Positions 8,559 through 16,346 of a stretch of 64,000 nt of DNA are shown piece after piece; the stretch's first letter is position 1, and every line of letters begins with the position of its first letter. The translations under genes and the position numbers were made by a program. The DNA is from Acidaminobacter sp. (lineage in GTDB: Bacteria > Bacillota > Clostridia > Peptostreptococcales > Acidaminobacteraceae): the NCBI RefSeq assembly GCF_030247605.1, contig NZ_JAOTSB010000006.1:62001-126000 (forward strand), given 5' to 3'. The notes beneath the pieces were generated by a model. That model made no database searches. It saw only the letters and a program-made list of their open reading frames with translations, and was not told where the DNA came from.

Positions 8559-9017
8559 ATGTTCATACATACCCGTATTCGTCTGTTCTGCGAGCTCAAT
8601 AGGGCTCAACGCTGGCTGACGCATGAGGACTTCATGGGCAAATGGCTGAAGGACGAAATGAATCAGCTAGAGCTCGTTGGTATGGAGCCCCGAGAAAAAG
8701 TCGAGTGCTTATGGAGTTCCACTGATGATCAGGGCAATACCTTCAAAGATGCTGTGGTGTTCCACATGATGCCTTGTGCTGCGAGAACCCAATACTGCAC
8801 GGAGATTCACCTGATGGTGCATCCTGACACTGCAAGGTTTGAGCTGTCAAAGGGTGCTGCGGTCGAACTCGATCATGAGGCGGTCGAGGTTTGGAGGAAG
8901 TCTGCCCTTGACTATTGGAAGCAGGCCCTGGAGTCCCTCAGACAATGTGTCAATGGTGACTGGGTTATTGAAGACCGCGACCTGAACCGCAGTATACTGT
9001 TGAAAAGTCGTTTGTAG
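8559..9017 (+). CDS. SRPBCC/AHSA1-like small protein
   Basis: A 152-residue protein resembling the START-like AHSA1 family. The opening FIHTRIRLFCELNRAQRWLTHEDFM segment followed by a KVECLWSSTDDQGNTF strand matches the usual helix-grip layout with a hydrophobic ligand pocket. The ATG at 8559 has GGAAGGA nine bases upstream and keeps the family's normal N-terminus; the frame is open to 8496 but the extension lies across the promoter spacer. Members are annotated as Hsp90 co-chaperone homologues or ligand-binding proteins; no role can be assigned here. Monocistronic. Confidence 0.6.
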   Translation: MFIHTRIRLFCELNRAQRWLTHEDFMGKWLKDEMNQLELVGMEPREKVECLWSSTDDQGNTFKDAVVFHMMPCAARTQYCTEIHLMVHPDTARFELSKGAAVELDHEAVEVWRKSALDYWKQALESLRQCVNGDWVIEDRDLNRSILLKSRL

Positions 9018-9043
9018 TGAGGCGTTTGTGGTTTTGTGCAGAA

Positions 9044-9077
9044 CTAAAAAACCGCCAGGCGTGATCGTCTGGCGGTG
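9044..9077 (-). terminator. Intrinsic terminator of the DJ-1/PfpI-like gene
   Basis: ACCGCCAGGCG and its near-perfect complement flank a TGAT loop. The T run is on the minus strand, so it terminates the minus-strand gene at 9105-9926; it may weakly stop the plus-strand AHSA1-like transcript too. Confidence 0.8.
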
Positions 9078-9104
9078 CTGATAAATTGCAGCACATCTGT
9101 GCTG

Positions 9105-9926
9105 TCAGTGATTCAGCTCTATTCGCGTCTTAAGATTTCTGTTCAGATGACATATGGCCAGCTTGGCTAAGCTGATGACGGAGGCGCTGTTTTGAGCGGT
9201 TAAAAGCTCTTTGAATTCTACGATGAATTCGCGGGTATAATGTCGGTGGAATCGAAGCTCCGCACCCATTTCATCCAGTTCTTCCTCAAGGCTGAAAGCG
9301 GGTGACGCCAAAGCCTGACGTTTGGCGAGCCGCTCTTCCAACGCCTTTGGAAAGCAAGTCATTTCGTAGTCGTAAAAGAGCCATGCTTCATCCGGATCCG
9401 GCGCCTGAATCAGTCCTGCAGTGCCGTGACCAATGGCAACAATAGGCTTCATATGCGCTTTCATGTGTTTCAAAATGCGTTTCAAGTCCTTCTGGTTAGG
9501 CAGATCAGCCAGGGCACCTTTGCCGCCGGGAAGAAACAGCCCATGAAGGTGAAGGAGCATTTCTTCAGTGATATCAGAAAGTTTATAAGGAATCAGCAGT
9601 TCCGTCAGTCCGTCTACATAGCGTTCATAGGCGTTGCGTTCTTCGGGCTTCAAGGAGGCGACACCCACGGCATCTGCCAGTGGTGTGTCTCCGTCAGGCG
9701 TGGCAAACATGACTTGATAGCCGGCGTCGATCAATGTTTTATGCAGGTCTGCGAGCTCACACAGATGATAACCGCAAGAGACGGAGGTCCCGTCTGACAG
9801 AGTCAGACTACGGGCGGTGCTGATCACAGCCAGAACTTTGCCTTTGACAGCGCTGCGGCTCTGATCCTTACTGACGTCGAGTGACAGATTGGCCTCTTTT
9901 TTTGGGCCCAGGGAAAGGTCTGACAT
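9105..9926 (-). CDS. DJ-1/PfpI-superfamily protein lacking the catalytic Cys
   Basis: A 273-residue class I glutamine-amidotransferase-like protein most like the Hsp31/YhbO-type DJ-1/PfpI proteins (glyoxalase III, deglycase or chaperone activities). The fold landmarks are the VLAVISTARSLTLSDGT strand-loop, the FATPDGDTPL segment, FLPGGKGALADLP and VAIGHGTAGL. In active relatives these last two read PGGHG and CHG; here the His of the first is Lys and the nucleophile Cys is Gly166, next to His167. The protein is therefore unlikely to have the classical thiol chemistry. The ATG at 9926 follows GGAGGTGATC; an ATG at 9944 overlaps that ribosome site. The frame is otherwise intact, so it is not an obvious pseudogene. 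Confidence 0.75.
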   Translation of the reverse strand: MSDLSLGPKKEANLSLDVSKDQSRSAVKGKVLAVISTARSLTLSDGTSVSCGYHLCELADLHKTLIDAGYQVMFATPDGDTPLADAVGVASLKPEERNAYERYVDGLTELLIPYKLSDITEEMLLHLHGLFLPGGKGALADLPNQKDLKRILKHMKAHMKPIVAIGHGTAGLIQAPDPDEAWLFYDYEMTCFPKALEERLAKRQALASPAFSLEEELDEMGAELRFHRHYTREFIVEFKELLTAQNSASVISLAKLAICHLNRNLKTRIELNH

Positions 9927-10053
9927 TCTGATCACCTCCTCCATTATTTATACCTCTTTTTGAAAGATTTAATCAGTACTTGAGCCAACTTGGCACGGGC
10001 AGGACATTAAAAGGCCTGTAAATTTCAAAAATTCCATGAACCGGAGGTCCTTT

Positions 10054-10524
10054 ATGCTGGAAGTAGATATTCCTTCTTATGGCAAACTTGTTTTTAAAAA
10101 TGTCGTGTTTGATTACAACGGCACGGTAGCAAAGGACGGCGCGCTCATTGAGGGCGTCATGGAGCGCCTTCAGAAACTGTCACGCACTGTCAAGATTCAC
10201 ATCCTCACAGCGGATACCTATGGCACTGTGAAAAAAGCATTTGAAGGCAGCCGCATTGATGTGCACATCCTTGAGAGTGATCACGGGACTCAGGAGAAAC
10301 TCGAATTCCTGAGAAAACTGGGAACAGACCGCACCATTGCGGTAGGGAACGGCAACAATGACAGCCTTATGTTGAAGGAATCCATTCTTGGGATCGCGGT
10401 CATAGGTGCAGAGGGCCTTGCGCGACGGGCACTGATGGATGCGGACCTACTTTTTACGGATATCATTGACGTACTGGAAACCCTTGAAAATCCAAAGCGA
10501 TTAGTCGCAACCCTGAGAGAGTAG
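10054..10524 (+). CDS. HAD-family soluble P-type-ATPase-like phosphatase
   Basis: A 156-residue HAD-superfamily protein of the COG4087 'soluble P-type ATPase' kind. Motif I is FDYNGTVAKDG: nucleophile Asp20, but the second acidic position is Asn22, as is usual in this group. Motif II is HILTADTYGT, and the metal loop is VGNGNNDSLMLKES. There is no cap domain. The ATG at 10054 follows CCGGAGGTCC; the frame is open from 10036. The stop is six bases before the NhaC-type transporter, so the two are probably co-transcribed. Substrate unknown. Confidence 0.75.
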   Translation: MLEVDIPSYGKLVFKNVVFDYNGTVAKDGALIEGVMERLQKLSRTVKIHILTADTYGTVKKAFEGSRIDVHILESDHGTQEKLEFLRKLGTDRTIAVGNGNNDSLMLKESILGIAVIGAEGLARRALMDADLLFTDIIDVLETLENPKRLVATLRE

Positions 10525-10530
10525 GCCGCC

Positions 10531-11919
10531 ATGCTGACATTTCAGGACAGCCTGATCACCTTGTCAATGGTGGTCCTATGCATTGTCAGCGCAATCCTCC
10601 TGAAGATTTCGCTCTTTTTTGGGTTTGCAACGGCAATCATATTACTCTTAATCTATTTCAGCCGAAAAGGCTTTTCTGCGAAGTCAATGGCAGAAGCGGC
10701 CATGATCGCAGTACGGGGATGTACGGTGGTGTACGTTGTCATTCTGTTGATGGGCATTTCCATTGCGGTCTGGATTGCGTCCGGTGTCATACCCGCCATT
10801 ATTTATTACGGCCTGGACTGGTTTGCAAAGGAGACCTTTTTGACAGCGGCCTTTTTAATTACTTTGATCGTCGCCATGATTATGGGTACTGGGCTGGGTA
10901 CGCTCAGCACCATCGGCATAGCACTTATGGGTATTGGCAGTGGATTTGGTTTTGAACCGCCCTTGGTCCTGGGCGCGATTCTTTCAGGGTCTTATATCGC
11001 GGACAAGCTGTCACCGGTCAACGGGCTGGTCAATCTGCTGCTGGGCGTGGCAAAGCTGCCCTACAAGGTTTACGCCAGAGCTTCACTCAGAACCACTGCA
11101 CCGGTGATCCTGCTCTGCATCCTTCTATATTCCTGGATTGGCAGCGCGTCGGAAACAGTCTCAGCGGTGGTGGATACGCAGTTGCTCCGGGCGGCCCTAG
11201 CTGAGCAATACGTCATGAGTCCGCTGCTGTTCCTCATACCGGCCATCCTTCTTGGCATGACGTTTAAAGGGTTTAAAATTCATGTGGGCATGCTCGTGTG
11301 TATTTTGATTGGAAGTCTCACCGCTATTCTGGTACAGGGGGCAGGGGTGACGGAGCTCATCACCTGGCTGGCAAAAGGCTACAGGCTTTCTCCCGAAAGC
11401 GCGCCACTTCTCGCGGATATACTGAAGGGCGGAGGGATCGCGCCTATGCTGGAGGTGCTTTTAATCGTGCTTTGCGCGGTCGCCTTCAGCGGGATCCTGG
11501 AGCGAACGGACGCGCTGGCACCCATGATGAACAAGGTCATCTCGGAACAGGACGGTCCCGGCAGGCTTACGATCAAGACCGGGCTGCTGAGCATTCTGTT
11601 CCTGAGCGTGTCCTGCGATCAGACGCTGCCTATCCTTTTGCCTGTCAAATCACTCCGGAGCACCTTTGAATCCCGTGGTCTGACCATTGCGGATCTCGCC
11701 AGGACAGTTTCAGACACAGGCGTGATCATGGCGCCTCTTCAGTTTTGGAACGTCAACACCATCATCATAGTCGGCTTGACAGGAATCACGCCGGCTTTAT
11801 ATGCCAAATACAGTTTTCTCTTGTATTTGTTCCCCGTGGTCACGGTGATTTACGCCTTGATCCTCGGAAGCCGGCACGGGCGGCGCAATCAACCCTCCAC
11901 AACTGAAAAAGGAGTATGA
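10531..11919 (+). CDS. NhaC-family Na+/H+ antiporter
   Basis: A 462-residue integral membrane protein with about eleven hydrophobic segments, matching the NhaC family of sodium/proton (or sodium-coupled organic anion) antiporters. The repeated MGTGLGTLSTIGIALMGIG and ILSGSYIADKLSPVN segments are typical of the family's substrate-path motifs. It follows the HAD gene by six bases and its TGA overlaps the region just before truA. In a cell with an Rnf ion pump, Na+/H+ exchange would link the sodium and proton gradients; this is inference. Substrate could also be malate/lactate or an amine, which NhaC relatives exchange. Confidence 0.85.
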   Translation: MLTFQDSLITLSMVVLCIVSAILLKISLFFGFATAIILLLIYFSRKGFSAKSMAEAAMIAVRGCTVVYVVILLMGISIAVWIASGVIPAIIYYGLDWFAKETFLTAAFLITLIVAMIMGTGLGTLSTIGIALMGIGSGFGFEPPLVLGAILSGSYIADKLSPVNGLVNLLLGVAKLPYKVYARASLRTTAPVILLCILLYSWIGSASETVSAVVDTQLLRAALAEQYVMSPLLFLIPAILLGMTFKGFKIHVGMLVCILIGSLTAILVQGAGVTELITWLAKGYRLSPESAPLLADILKGGGIAPMLEVLLIVLCAVAFSGILERTDALAPMMNKVISEQDGPGRLTIKTGLLSILFLSVSCDQTLPILLPVKSLRSTFESRGLTIADLARTVSDTGVIMAPLQFWNVNTIIIVGLTGITPALYAKYSFLLYLFPVVTVIYALILGSRHGRRNQPSTTEKGV

Positions 11920-11921
11920 CT

Positions 11922-12785
11922 ATGACACAAAGATACAGAATGGACCTGGCTTATGACGGCAAACGCTACAAAGGCTGGCAGCGGCTTGGAGAGGATTTGA
12001 AAGCAGAGACCATACAAGGGAAACTTGAAACGGCACTGTCCAGAATTTTGGTGGAAGAAATTGAAATTGAAGGCGCCGGAAGGACGGATGCGGGGGTTCA
12101 CGCGCTGGGCCAGGTCGCGACTTTTTCAGCCGAGAAAGTTTTTGATGTGAAAGAGGTTCTGAAGGACCTGAATTTTTATCTGCCGGAGGACATGGCGGTG
12201 CTGAAGCTGGAGGCGGTTCATCCGAGCTTCCACGCGCGCTACTCTGCCGTCTCAAAGACTTACCTGTACAAGATTCTCAACACAGAGATTCCGGATCCCT
12301 TCAGCCACCGGTACAGCCTGTATCTGGAAGAGTCTTTGGATGTGGCAGCCATGATCCGTGCCGCGGAGCTGTTTGTGGGGGAACATGACTTTACGGCTTT
12401 CACCACAGCCAAATCGAAGAAAAAATCCATGGTCCGCAGTATTGAACGCCTGGAGATCGTAGCCAGGCCTTTGGTGGCAGATCAGGCTCTGAATCCTGCA
12501 ACAGCCCATACCCTGGACAAAAGCGTCGAGATCAGAATCACGGCGAATGGCTTCCTTCACAACATGGCCCGCAAAATTACCGGAACACTGATTGAAATTG
12601 GCCTTGGACGGATTCCGTCCGAACAGGCTAAGGTTATGCTGGAGACAGGAGACCGCAGCCTTTCGAGTGAGCTCGCGCCGGCCCATGGCCTCTACCTGGA
12701 AAGGGTCGTCTATGGCCAGCCTGGAAAAGGCCGCACCAAAAAAGGACCAACCGGGAAAAACAGCGACACTCAAGATCAGGACTAG
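11922..12785 (+). CDS. truA: tRNA pseudouridine(38-40) synthase TruA
   Basis: A 287-residue TruA, which isomerises uridines 38-40 in the tRNA anticodon arm. The catalytic motif GRTDAGVHA contains Asp56, and RYKGWQ near the N-terminus and FLHNMARKITGTLIEIG near residue 210 are the other family blocks. AAAAAGGAG is seven bases before the ATG at 11922; an ATG at 11916 is too close to it. The last ~25 residues form a basic, low-complexity tail (GKGRTKKGPTGKNSDTQDQD) beyond the usual domain. The TAG stop is part of the CTAG end of the 165-bp repeat that begins at 12782. Confidence 0.95.
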   Translation: MTQRYRMDLAYDGKRYKGWQRLGEDLKAETIQGKLETALSRILVEEIEIEGAGRTDAGVHALGQVATFSAEKVFDVKEVLKDLNFYLPEDMAVLKLEAVHPSFHARYSAVSKTYLYKILNTEIPDPFSHRYSLYLEESLDVAAMIRAAELFVGEHDFTAFTTAKSKKKSMVRSIERLEIVARPLVADQALNPATAHTLDKSVEIRITANGFLHNMARKITGTLIEIGLGRIPSEQAKVMLETGDRSLSSELAPAHGLYLERVVYGQPGKGRTKKGPTGKNSDTQDQD

Positions 12786-12946
12786 TGTCCAGTAAACACT
12801 CAAACTAGGCATACTACAGGTTAAAATTTCACATTACTGCGTTGTCGTCAATCGCGATACTGCTTAGTATCGCTCATTTCTCCGCCTTGTTTTGTGAAAT
12901 TTTACCTCTGTACTATGCTATAGTTTAAGAATTCACTGGACACTAG
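12782..12946 (+). repeat. 165-bp self-complementary dispersed element, copy 1
   Basis: The element starts CTAGTGTCC and ends GGACACTAG; the two ~50-bp arms pair along almost their whole length, including TTAAAATTTCACA against TGTGAAATTTTA. The core at 12839-12890 is not fully symmetric and holds a GCGATACT-GCTT-AGTATCGC stem, an upstream GTTGTCGTCA and a downstream TCCGCCTTGT. Copies 2 (reversed) and 3 have exactly the same length. There is no open reading frame of note. The left end supplies the truA stop codon. Confidence 0.9.
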
Positions 12947-12954
12947 TCTCAAAA

Positions 12955-12990
12955 ACAAAAAACTACCCAAATAATGGGTAGTTTTTTTAA
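12955..12990. terminator. Bidirectional terminator between truA and MATE gene
   Basis: AAAAACTACCC and GGGTAGTTTTTTT form an 11-12 bp stem with a seven-base loop. T runs occur on both strands, so it can end both convergent transcripts. Confidence 0.85.
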
Positions 12991-13031
12991 GTTCAGCGGC
13001 CGATGGCTGAGGCAGGTTCAATGCGCCAAAT

Positions 13032-14447
13032 TTACACCTGTGGCGGCAAGGCCTCCTCCTGGGAAGCCTGGGCAGCGTTCATCTGCTGGTAGAGCTTAGA
13101 CAGCATGAAGATACTGACTATGGTAGAGATGACGTCCGCTGCCGGGTAAGTCAGCCAGACGCCCGTCAGGCCGAGTCCCGTCACGGCTGGAATAATATAC
13201 ATCAAAGGAATGAAGAGAATGAACTGCCTGAGGAGCGACAAGAACAGCGCAGGCTTCGCTTTTCCAAGGGCCTGATAGACGGAGGCACTCATTATTTGGA
13301 TAGAGACAAAAGGAATTGCAGCGATGATGATTCGAAGCGCTTTGGCTCCAATGTCAATGACCTCCTGCTCAGGCGTAAAGAGCCTCATGATGAGTGCCGG
13401 GAAAAGCTGGGCTATGAGCCAGCCAAAGCTGGACATTGCAATGAGCACAATTTGCGCGATCCTGATGGACTCCCTGACGCGGTCAAAGCGTCTGGCGCCG
13501 AAGTTGAAGCCGGCGATAGGCTGGAAGCCCTGAAGGACACCAAACATGGGCATGAACAGAAAAGAGATGATGCGGTTGATGGCGCCGAAGGCTGAAAGTG
13601 CAATGTCGCCGCCGTACTGGACAATGGAAGTGTTCAGGAAGATCGCGAGAATGCTCCCCCCAACCTGTCGGGAAAACGCCGGGAAGCCAAGCTGCAGGAT
13701 TTCGGACATATAAGCGGCATGGGGTCTGAGATGGTGGGGTTTAATCGCAAAAATGCTTTTTCCGCTGTACATGTAGATCAAGAGGTAGATGAAGGAGACG
13801 AATTGCGAAAGGATCGTCGCGATTGCGGCGCCGCGGATCCCCATGTCCAGGGCGAAGATAAAGATGGGATCCAGGATAATGTTCAGGCCGGCGCCAATCA
13901 TCATGGAAACCATGGCGACCATGGCGTTGCCCTCAGAGCGCACTATGTTGTTGCCGACTACTGAAAAGCTGAAGAATACAGCCCCGTAGAAGATGACGGA
14001 CATGTAGTCTCTCGCGTAGGGCAGTACGTCAACTGAAGCGCCGAAGAGCTTCAAAATGGGGTCAAGGAGGAGCGATCCGACGATCATGATGAGCACGCCA
14101 AGGATCACAATGAGGACGTAAGCGTTGCCGGCGACGTTGTCCGCCTTCTCGCTGTCGCCCTCTCCAAGGCTGATGGACGCCAGCGCGCCGCCGCCAATGC
14201 CGACCATTTGACCGACGGCGAGGATAAACATCTGAATGGGAAAAGCCACAGTCAGACCGGCCATCCCCAGAAATCCTACGCCTTGACCAATGTAAATGGC
14301 ATCCACGATGTTATATAGCGCATTGACGATCATGGCCAATGTCGCAGGAACGGAAAGCTTTAAAAGCAGTTTTCCGATGGGCGCGTTCGCAAGCATTTGT
14401 TGTCTTTCATTCTGGTTGATAATCCTGCACCTCCTGTAATAAAGCAT
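13032..14447 (-). CDS. MATE-family multidrug/Na+ exporter
   Basis: A ~471-residue, twelve-helix MATE protein (NorM/DinF-like) expected to export cationic compounds using a Na+ or H+ gradient. It opens with the family pattern ERQQMLANAPIGKLLLKLSVPATLAMIVNALYN. The two homologous halves are recognisable (GMAGLTVAFPIQ in half 1, QPIAGFNFGA in half 2). The start is uncertain: the ATG at 14447 has no ribosome site, while AGGAGG lies six bases before an in-frame ATT at 14423 that would give the expected N-terminus; the next ATG (14396) is ~30 nt from it. Monocistronic. Confidence 0.88.
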   Translation of the reverse strand: MLYYRRCRIINQNERQQMLANAPIGKLLLKLSVPATLAMIVNALYNIVDAIYIGQGVGFLGMAGLTVAFPIQMFILAVGQMVGIGGGALASISLGEGDSEKADNVAGNAYVLIVILGVLIMIVGSLLLDPILKLFGASVDVLPYARDYMSVIFYGAVFFSFSVVGNNIVRSEGNAMVAMVSMMIGAGLNIILDPIFIFALDMGIRGAAIATILSQFVSFIYLLIYMYSGKSIFAIKPHHLRPHAAYMSEILQLGFPAFSRQVGGSILAIFLNTSIVQYGGDIALSAFGAINRIISFLFMPMFGVLQGFQPIAGFNFGARRFDRVRESIRIAQIVLIAMSSFGWLIAQLFPALIMRLFTPEQEVIDIGAKALRIIIAAIPFVSIQIMSASVYQALGKAKPALFLSLLRQFILFIPLMYIIPAVTGLGLTGVWLTYPAADVISTIVSIFMLSKLYQQMNAAQASQEEALPPQV

Positions 14448-14603
14448 TAATTTGCTGTCTTAACAAGGAAGCAGTATATCATAAAATGAAGGGTTGTTCA
14501 ATTTTGTTAAAGGATATACAAAATGACAAGGTCGCATGGAAGTTGGTGACAGCGGCCTGCGGCCTATCGATCCGTTCTTCCATTCGTGGTTTTCCGCTCC
14601 AAA

Positions 14604-14658
14604 TGAAACTCAGTGTTGAAACTCGGTGTCTGACACCGAGTTTCAACACTGAGTTTCA
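14604..14658. repeat. 55-bp perfect palindrome with internal direct repeats
   Basis: Two 27-bp arms are exactly complementary around a single central T at 14631. Each arm is itself two similar 13-mers, GAAACTCAGTGTT and GAAACTCGGTGTC, so the unit TGAAACTCRGTGT occurs four times (two direct, two inverted). No T run follows, so it is not a normal terminator. It lies in the 271-bp gap between two minus-strand genes; nothing else is visible in that gap. Confidence 0.85.
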
Positions 14659-14718
14659 CATCAAAATAGACGCAGGCGGCTTTCACCACCTGCGTCTTCC
14701 TATGCGAACTATCTGGCT

Positions 14719-16128
14719 TTACACTTCATAGAATTCCTTCGGATCCGCCACAATAACACGGGTGTTTGGCAGTCTGCTTTCCATTTCTTCAGCGAAGGCA
14801 TGGCTTCTTGGGGCTTCGCCATGGTTGATGAAAAGGTGGCTCAAATGCGGCTCGAGAGGCTCCAGCCAGTTGTCCAGGGCGGCCTGATCCGCGTGGCCCG
14901 AATAACCTTCGACGAATTCGATGCGGGCATTGACCTTTATAGGATCGTTGAAGAGGTGGATGTCCTTCAGGCCATCTTTCAACGCCCGACCCAGAGTACC
15001 TTCTGCTTGGAATCCAATGAACACCAGCGTGGTCTCTCGCTTCCAAAGATAATGCTTCAAATGGTGGCGGATTCTGCCGGCTTCACACATGCCGCTGGCG
15101 GAGATAATAACTTTAGACTTGGGTGAGCGGTCCAGTGCCATTGAGGCTTCGTGCTCAGAGACATAGGTGACATTAGGCGCATCGAAAGGATTTTCGGGAC
15201 TCTTGACTTTTGCGGCGACCTCCGGCCTGTAGTAGTCGGCAAACTTTTCGTAAATCCCGGTCGCGTGAATGGCAAGCGGACTGTCTACAAAGATGGGGAT
15301 GTCGTAAAAGTCATCCAGTCGGTCTAAACTGACATAGTGGGCTTTTAGTTCAAAAATGATTTCCTGCGTTCTGCCTACTGCGAAAGATGGGATTAGGACT
15401 GTGCCGCCCTTCTCCATGGTTTCTTCAATGATTTCCGCCAGCTGCGAAGCCCGGCGCCGCGTGTTGTGGTGGTATTCCAGACCGTAGGTGGACTCGATGA
15501 CGACGGCCTGTGCCGGTTCAGGATGATCCGCGGCAGGGAGCATAGGATTATTGCCTGAGCCAAGATCACCTGAAAAGAGAATAGATTTCAGCAAACCGTC
15601 CTCAAGCCATTCAATCCTGACAGAGGATGAGCCGAGGAGATGACCGGCATCAAAGTATTCAAAGGTCAGGGCTTCAGATACCTGGTGCTTTTTTCTGTAA
15701 GGCATAGGGTACAAATAGGGAACGGTTTCCTCCGCGTCATCAAAGGAATACAGGGGTTCGACCTCGTCAAGTCCGGCGCGCATCCGCTTTCTGTTTTCCC
15801 ATTCGTTTTCTTCCTCGTGAATTTTTCCGCTGTCCTTCATGAGGATTTCTGCGAGCGCTGCAGTGGGATAGGTACAGAAGATTTTGCCTCTGAAACCCTG
15901 CTTATAAAGGAGAGGCAAGCGTCCGGAGTGGTCGATATGGGCATGGGTCAGAATGACAAAATCGATTTCCGATGCTTTGAAATCCAGTGGCTGGTAGTTT
16001 TGTCGAACAATGATCTCATCCCCCTGGAACTGCCCAAAATCCACGAGAAACTTATGTCCTGCGCCTTCCAGCAAACACCCTGAGCCCGTGACCTGGCCGG
16101 CAGCGCCAAGAAATCTGATTTTCACCAT
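14719..16128 (-). CDS. MBL-fold/beta-CASP RNA metallohydrolase
   Basis: A 469-residue metallo-beta-lactamase-fold protein with an inserted beta-CASP domain and C-terminal RNA-specificity (RMMBL) region, the YSH1/CPSF73-like group. Zinc ligands are in the HAHIDHSGRLP motif near residue 57, a further His in FDAGHLLGSSSV, Asp in FSGDLGSGNNP, and the beta-CASP/C-terminal residues in SASGMCEAGRIRHHLKHYLW and VEGYSGHADQAAL. Members are predicted endo/exoribonucleases or, in some cases, unproven nucleases. The ATG at 16128 follows AAAGGGG; the open frame starts earlier at a TTG in that ribosome site. Monocistronic. Confidence 0.9.
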   Translation of the reverse strand: MVKIRFLGAAGQVTGSGCLLEGAGHKFLVDFGQFQGDEIIVRQNYQPLDFKASEIDFVILTHAHIDHSGRLPLLYKQGFRGKIFCTYPTAALAEILMKDSGKIHEEENEWENRKRMRAGLDEVEPLYSFDDAEETVPYLYPMPYRKKHQVSEALTFEYFDAGHLLGSSSVRIEWLEDGLLKSILFSGDLGSGNNPMLPAADHPEPAQAVVIESTYGLEYHHNTRRRASQLAEIIEETMEKGGTVLIPSFAVGRTQEIIFELKAHYVSLDRLDDFYDIPIFVDSPLAIHATGIYEKFADYYRPEVAAKVKSPENPFDAPNVTYVSEHEASMALDRSPKSKVIISASGMCEAGRIRHHLKHYLWKRETTLVFIGFQAEGTLGRALKDGLKDIHLFNDPIKVNARIEFVEGYSGHADQAALDNWLEPLEPHLSHLFINHGEAPRSHAFAEEMESRLPNTRVIVADPKEFYEV

Positions 16129-16299
16129 AAACGCCCCTTTCAAATTATAGTCAATAATTTTGTGTGAATTGGGTAAAAAGTAGAGTACAACACAAAAATT
16201 CGGTAAAATGATATTACGCTATTTGTTATACCCAGTACACAGAGAAATTCCCGTTTTTACATCTTAAACGGAACATTTTCACACCAGTTAAAAGGACTA

Positions 16300-16308
16300 T
16301 GGTATAAT
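16300..16308 (+). promoter_or_regulatory. Extended -10 promoter (TGG-TATAAT)
   Basis: TATAAT at 16303-16308 preceded by TGG lies about 38 bp before the nitroreductase start. The 218-bp gap from 16129 is A/T-rich; I see no other element in it. Confidence 0.6.
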
Positions 16309-16346
16309 TTTGTACAGTGTATGAATACTTTAATGAGGTGATTCGG

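Noticed and set aside
9044..9077. Hairpin after the AHSA1-like gene as its own terminator
   Set aside because: The T run is on the minus strand, so it is assigned mainly to the convergent DJ-1/PfpI-like gene.
9985..10005. TTGGCACGGGCAGG upstream of the COG4087 gene as a -24 element
   Set aside because: No TTGC at the required distance; it also lacks a -10 at sigma-A spacing.
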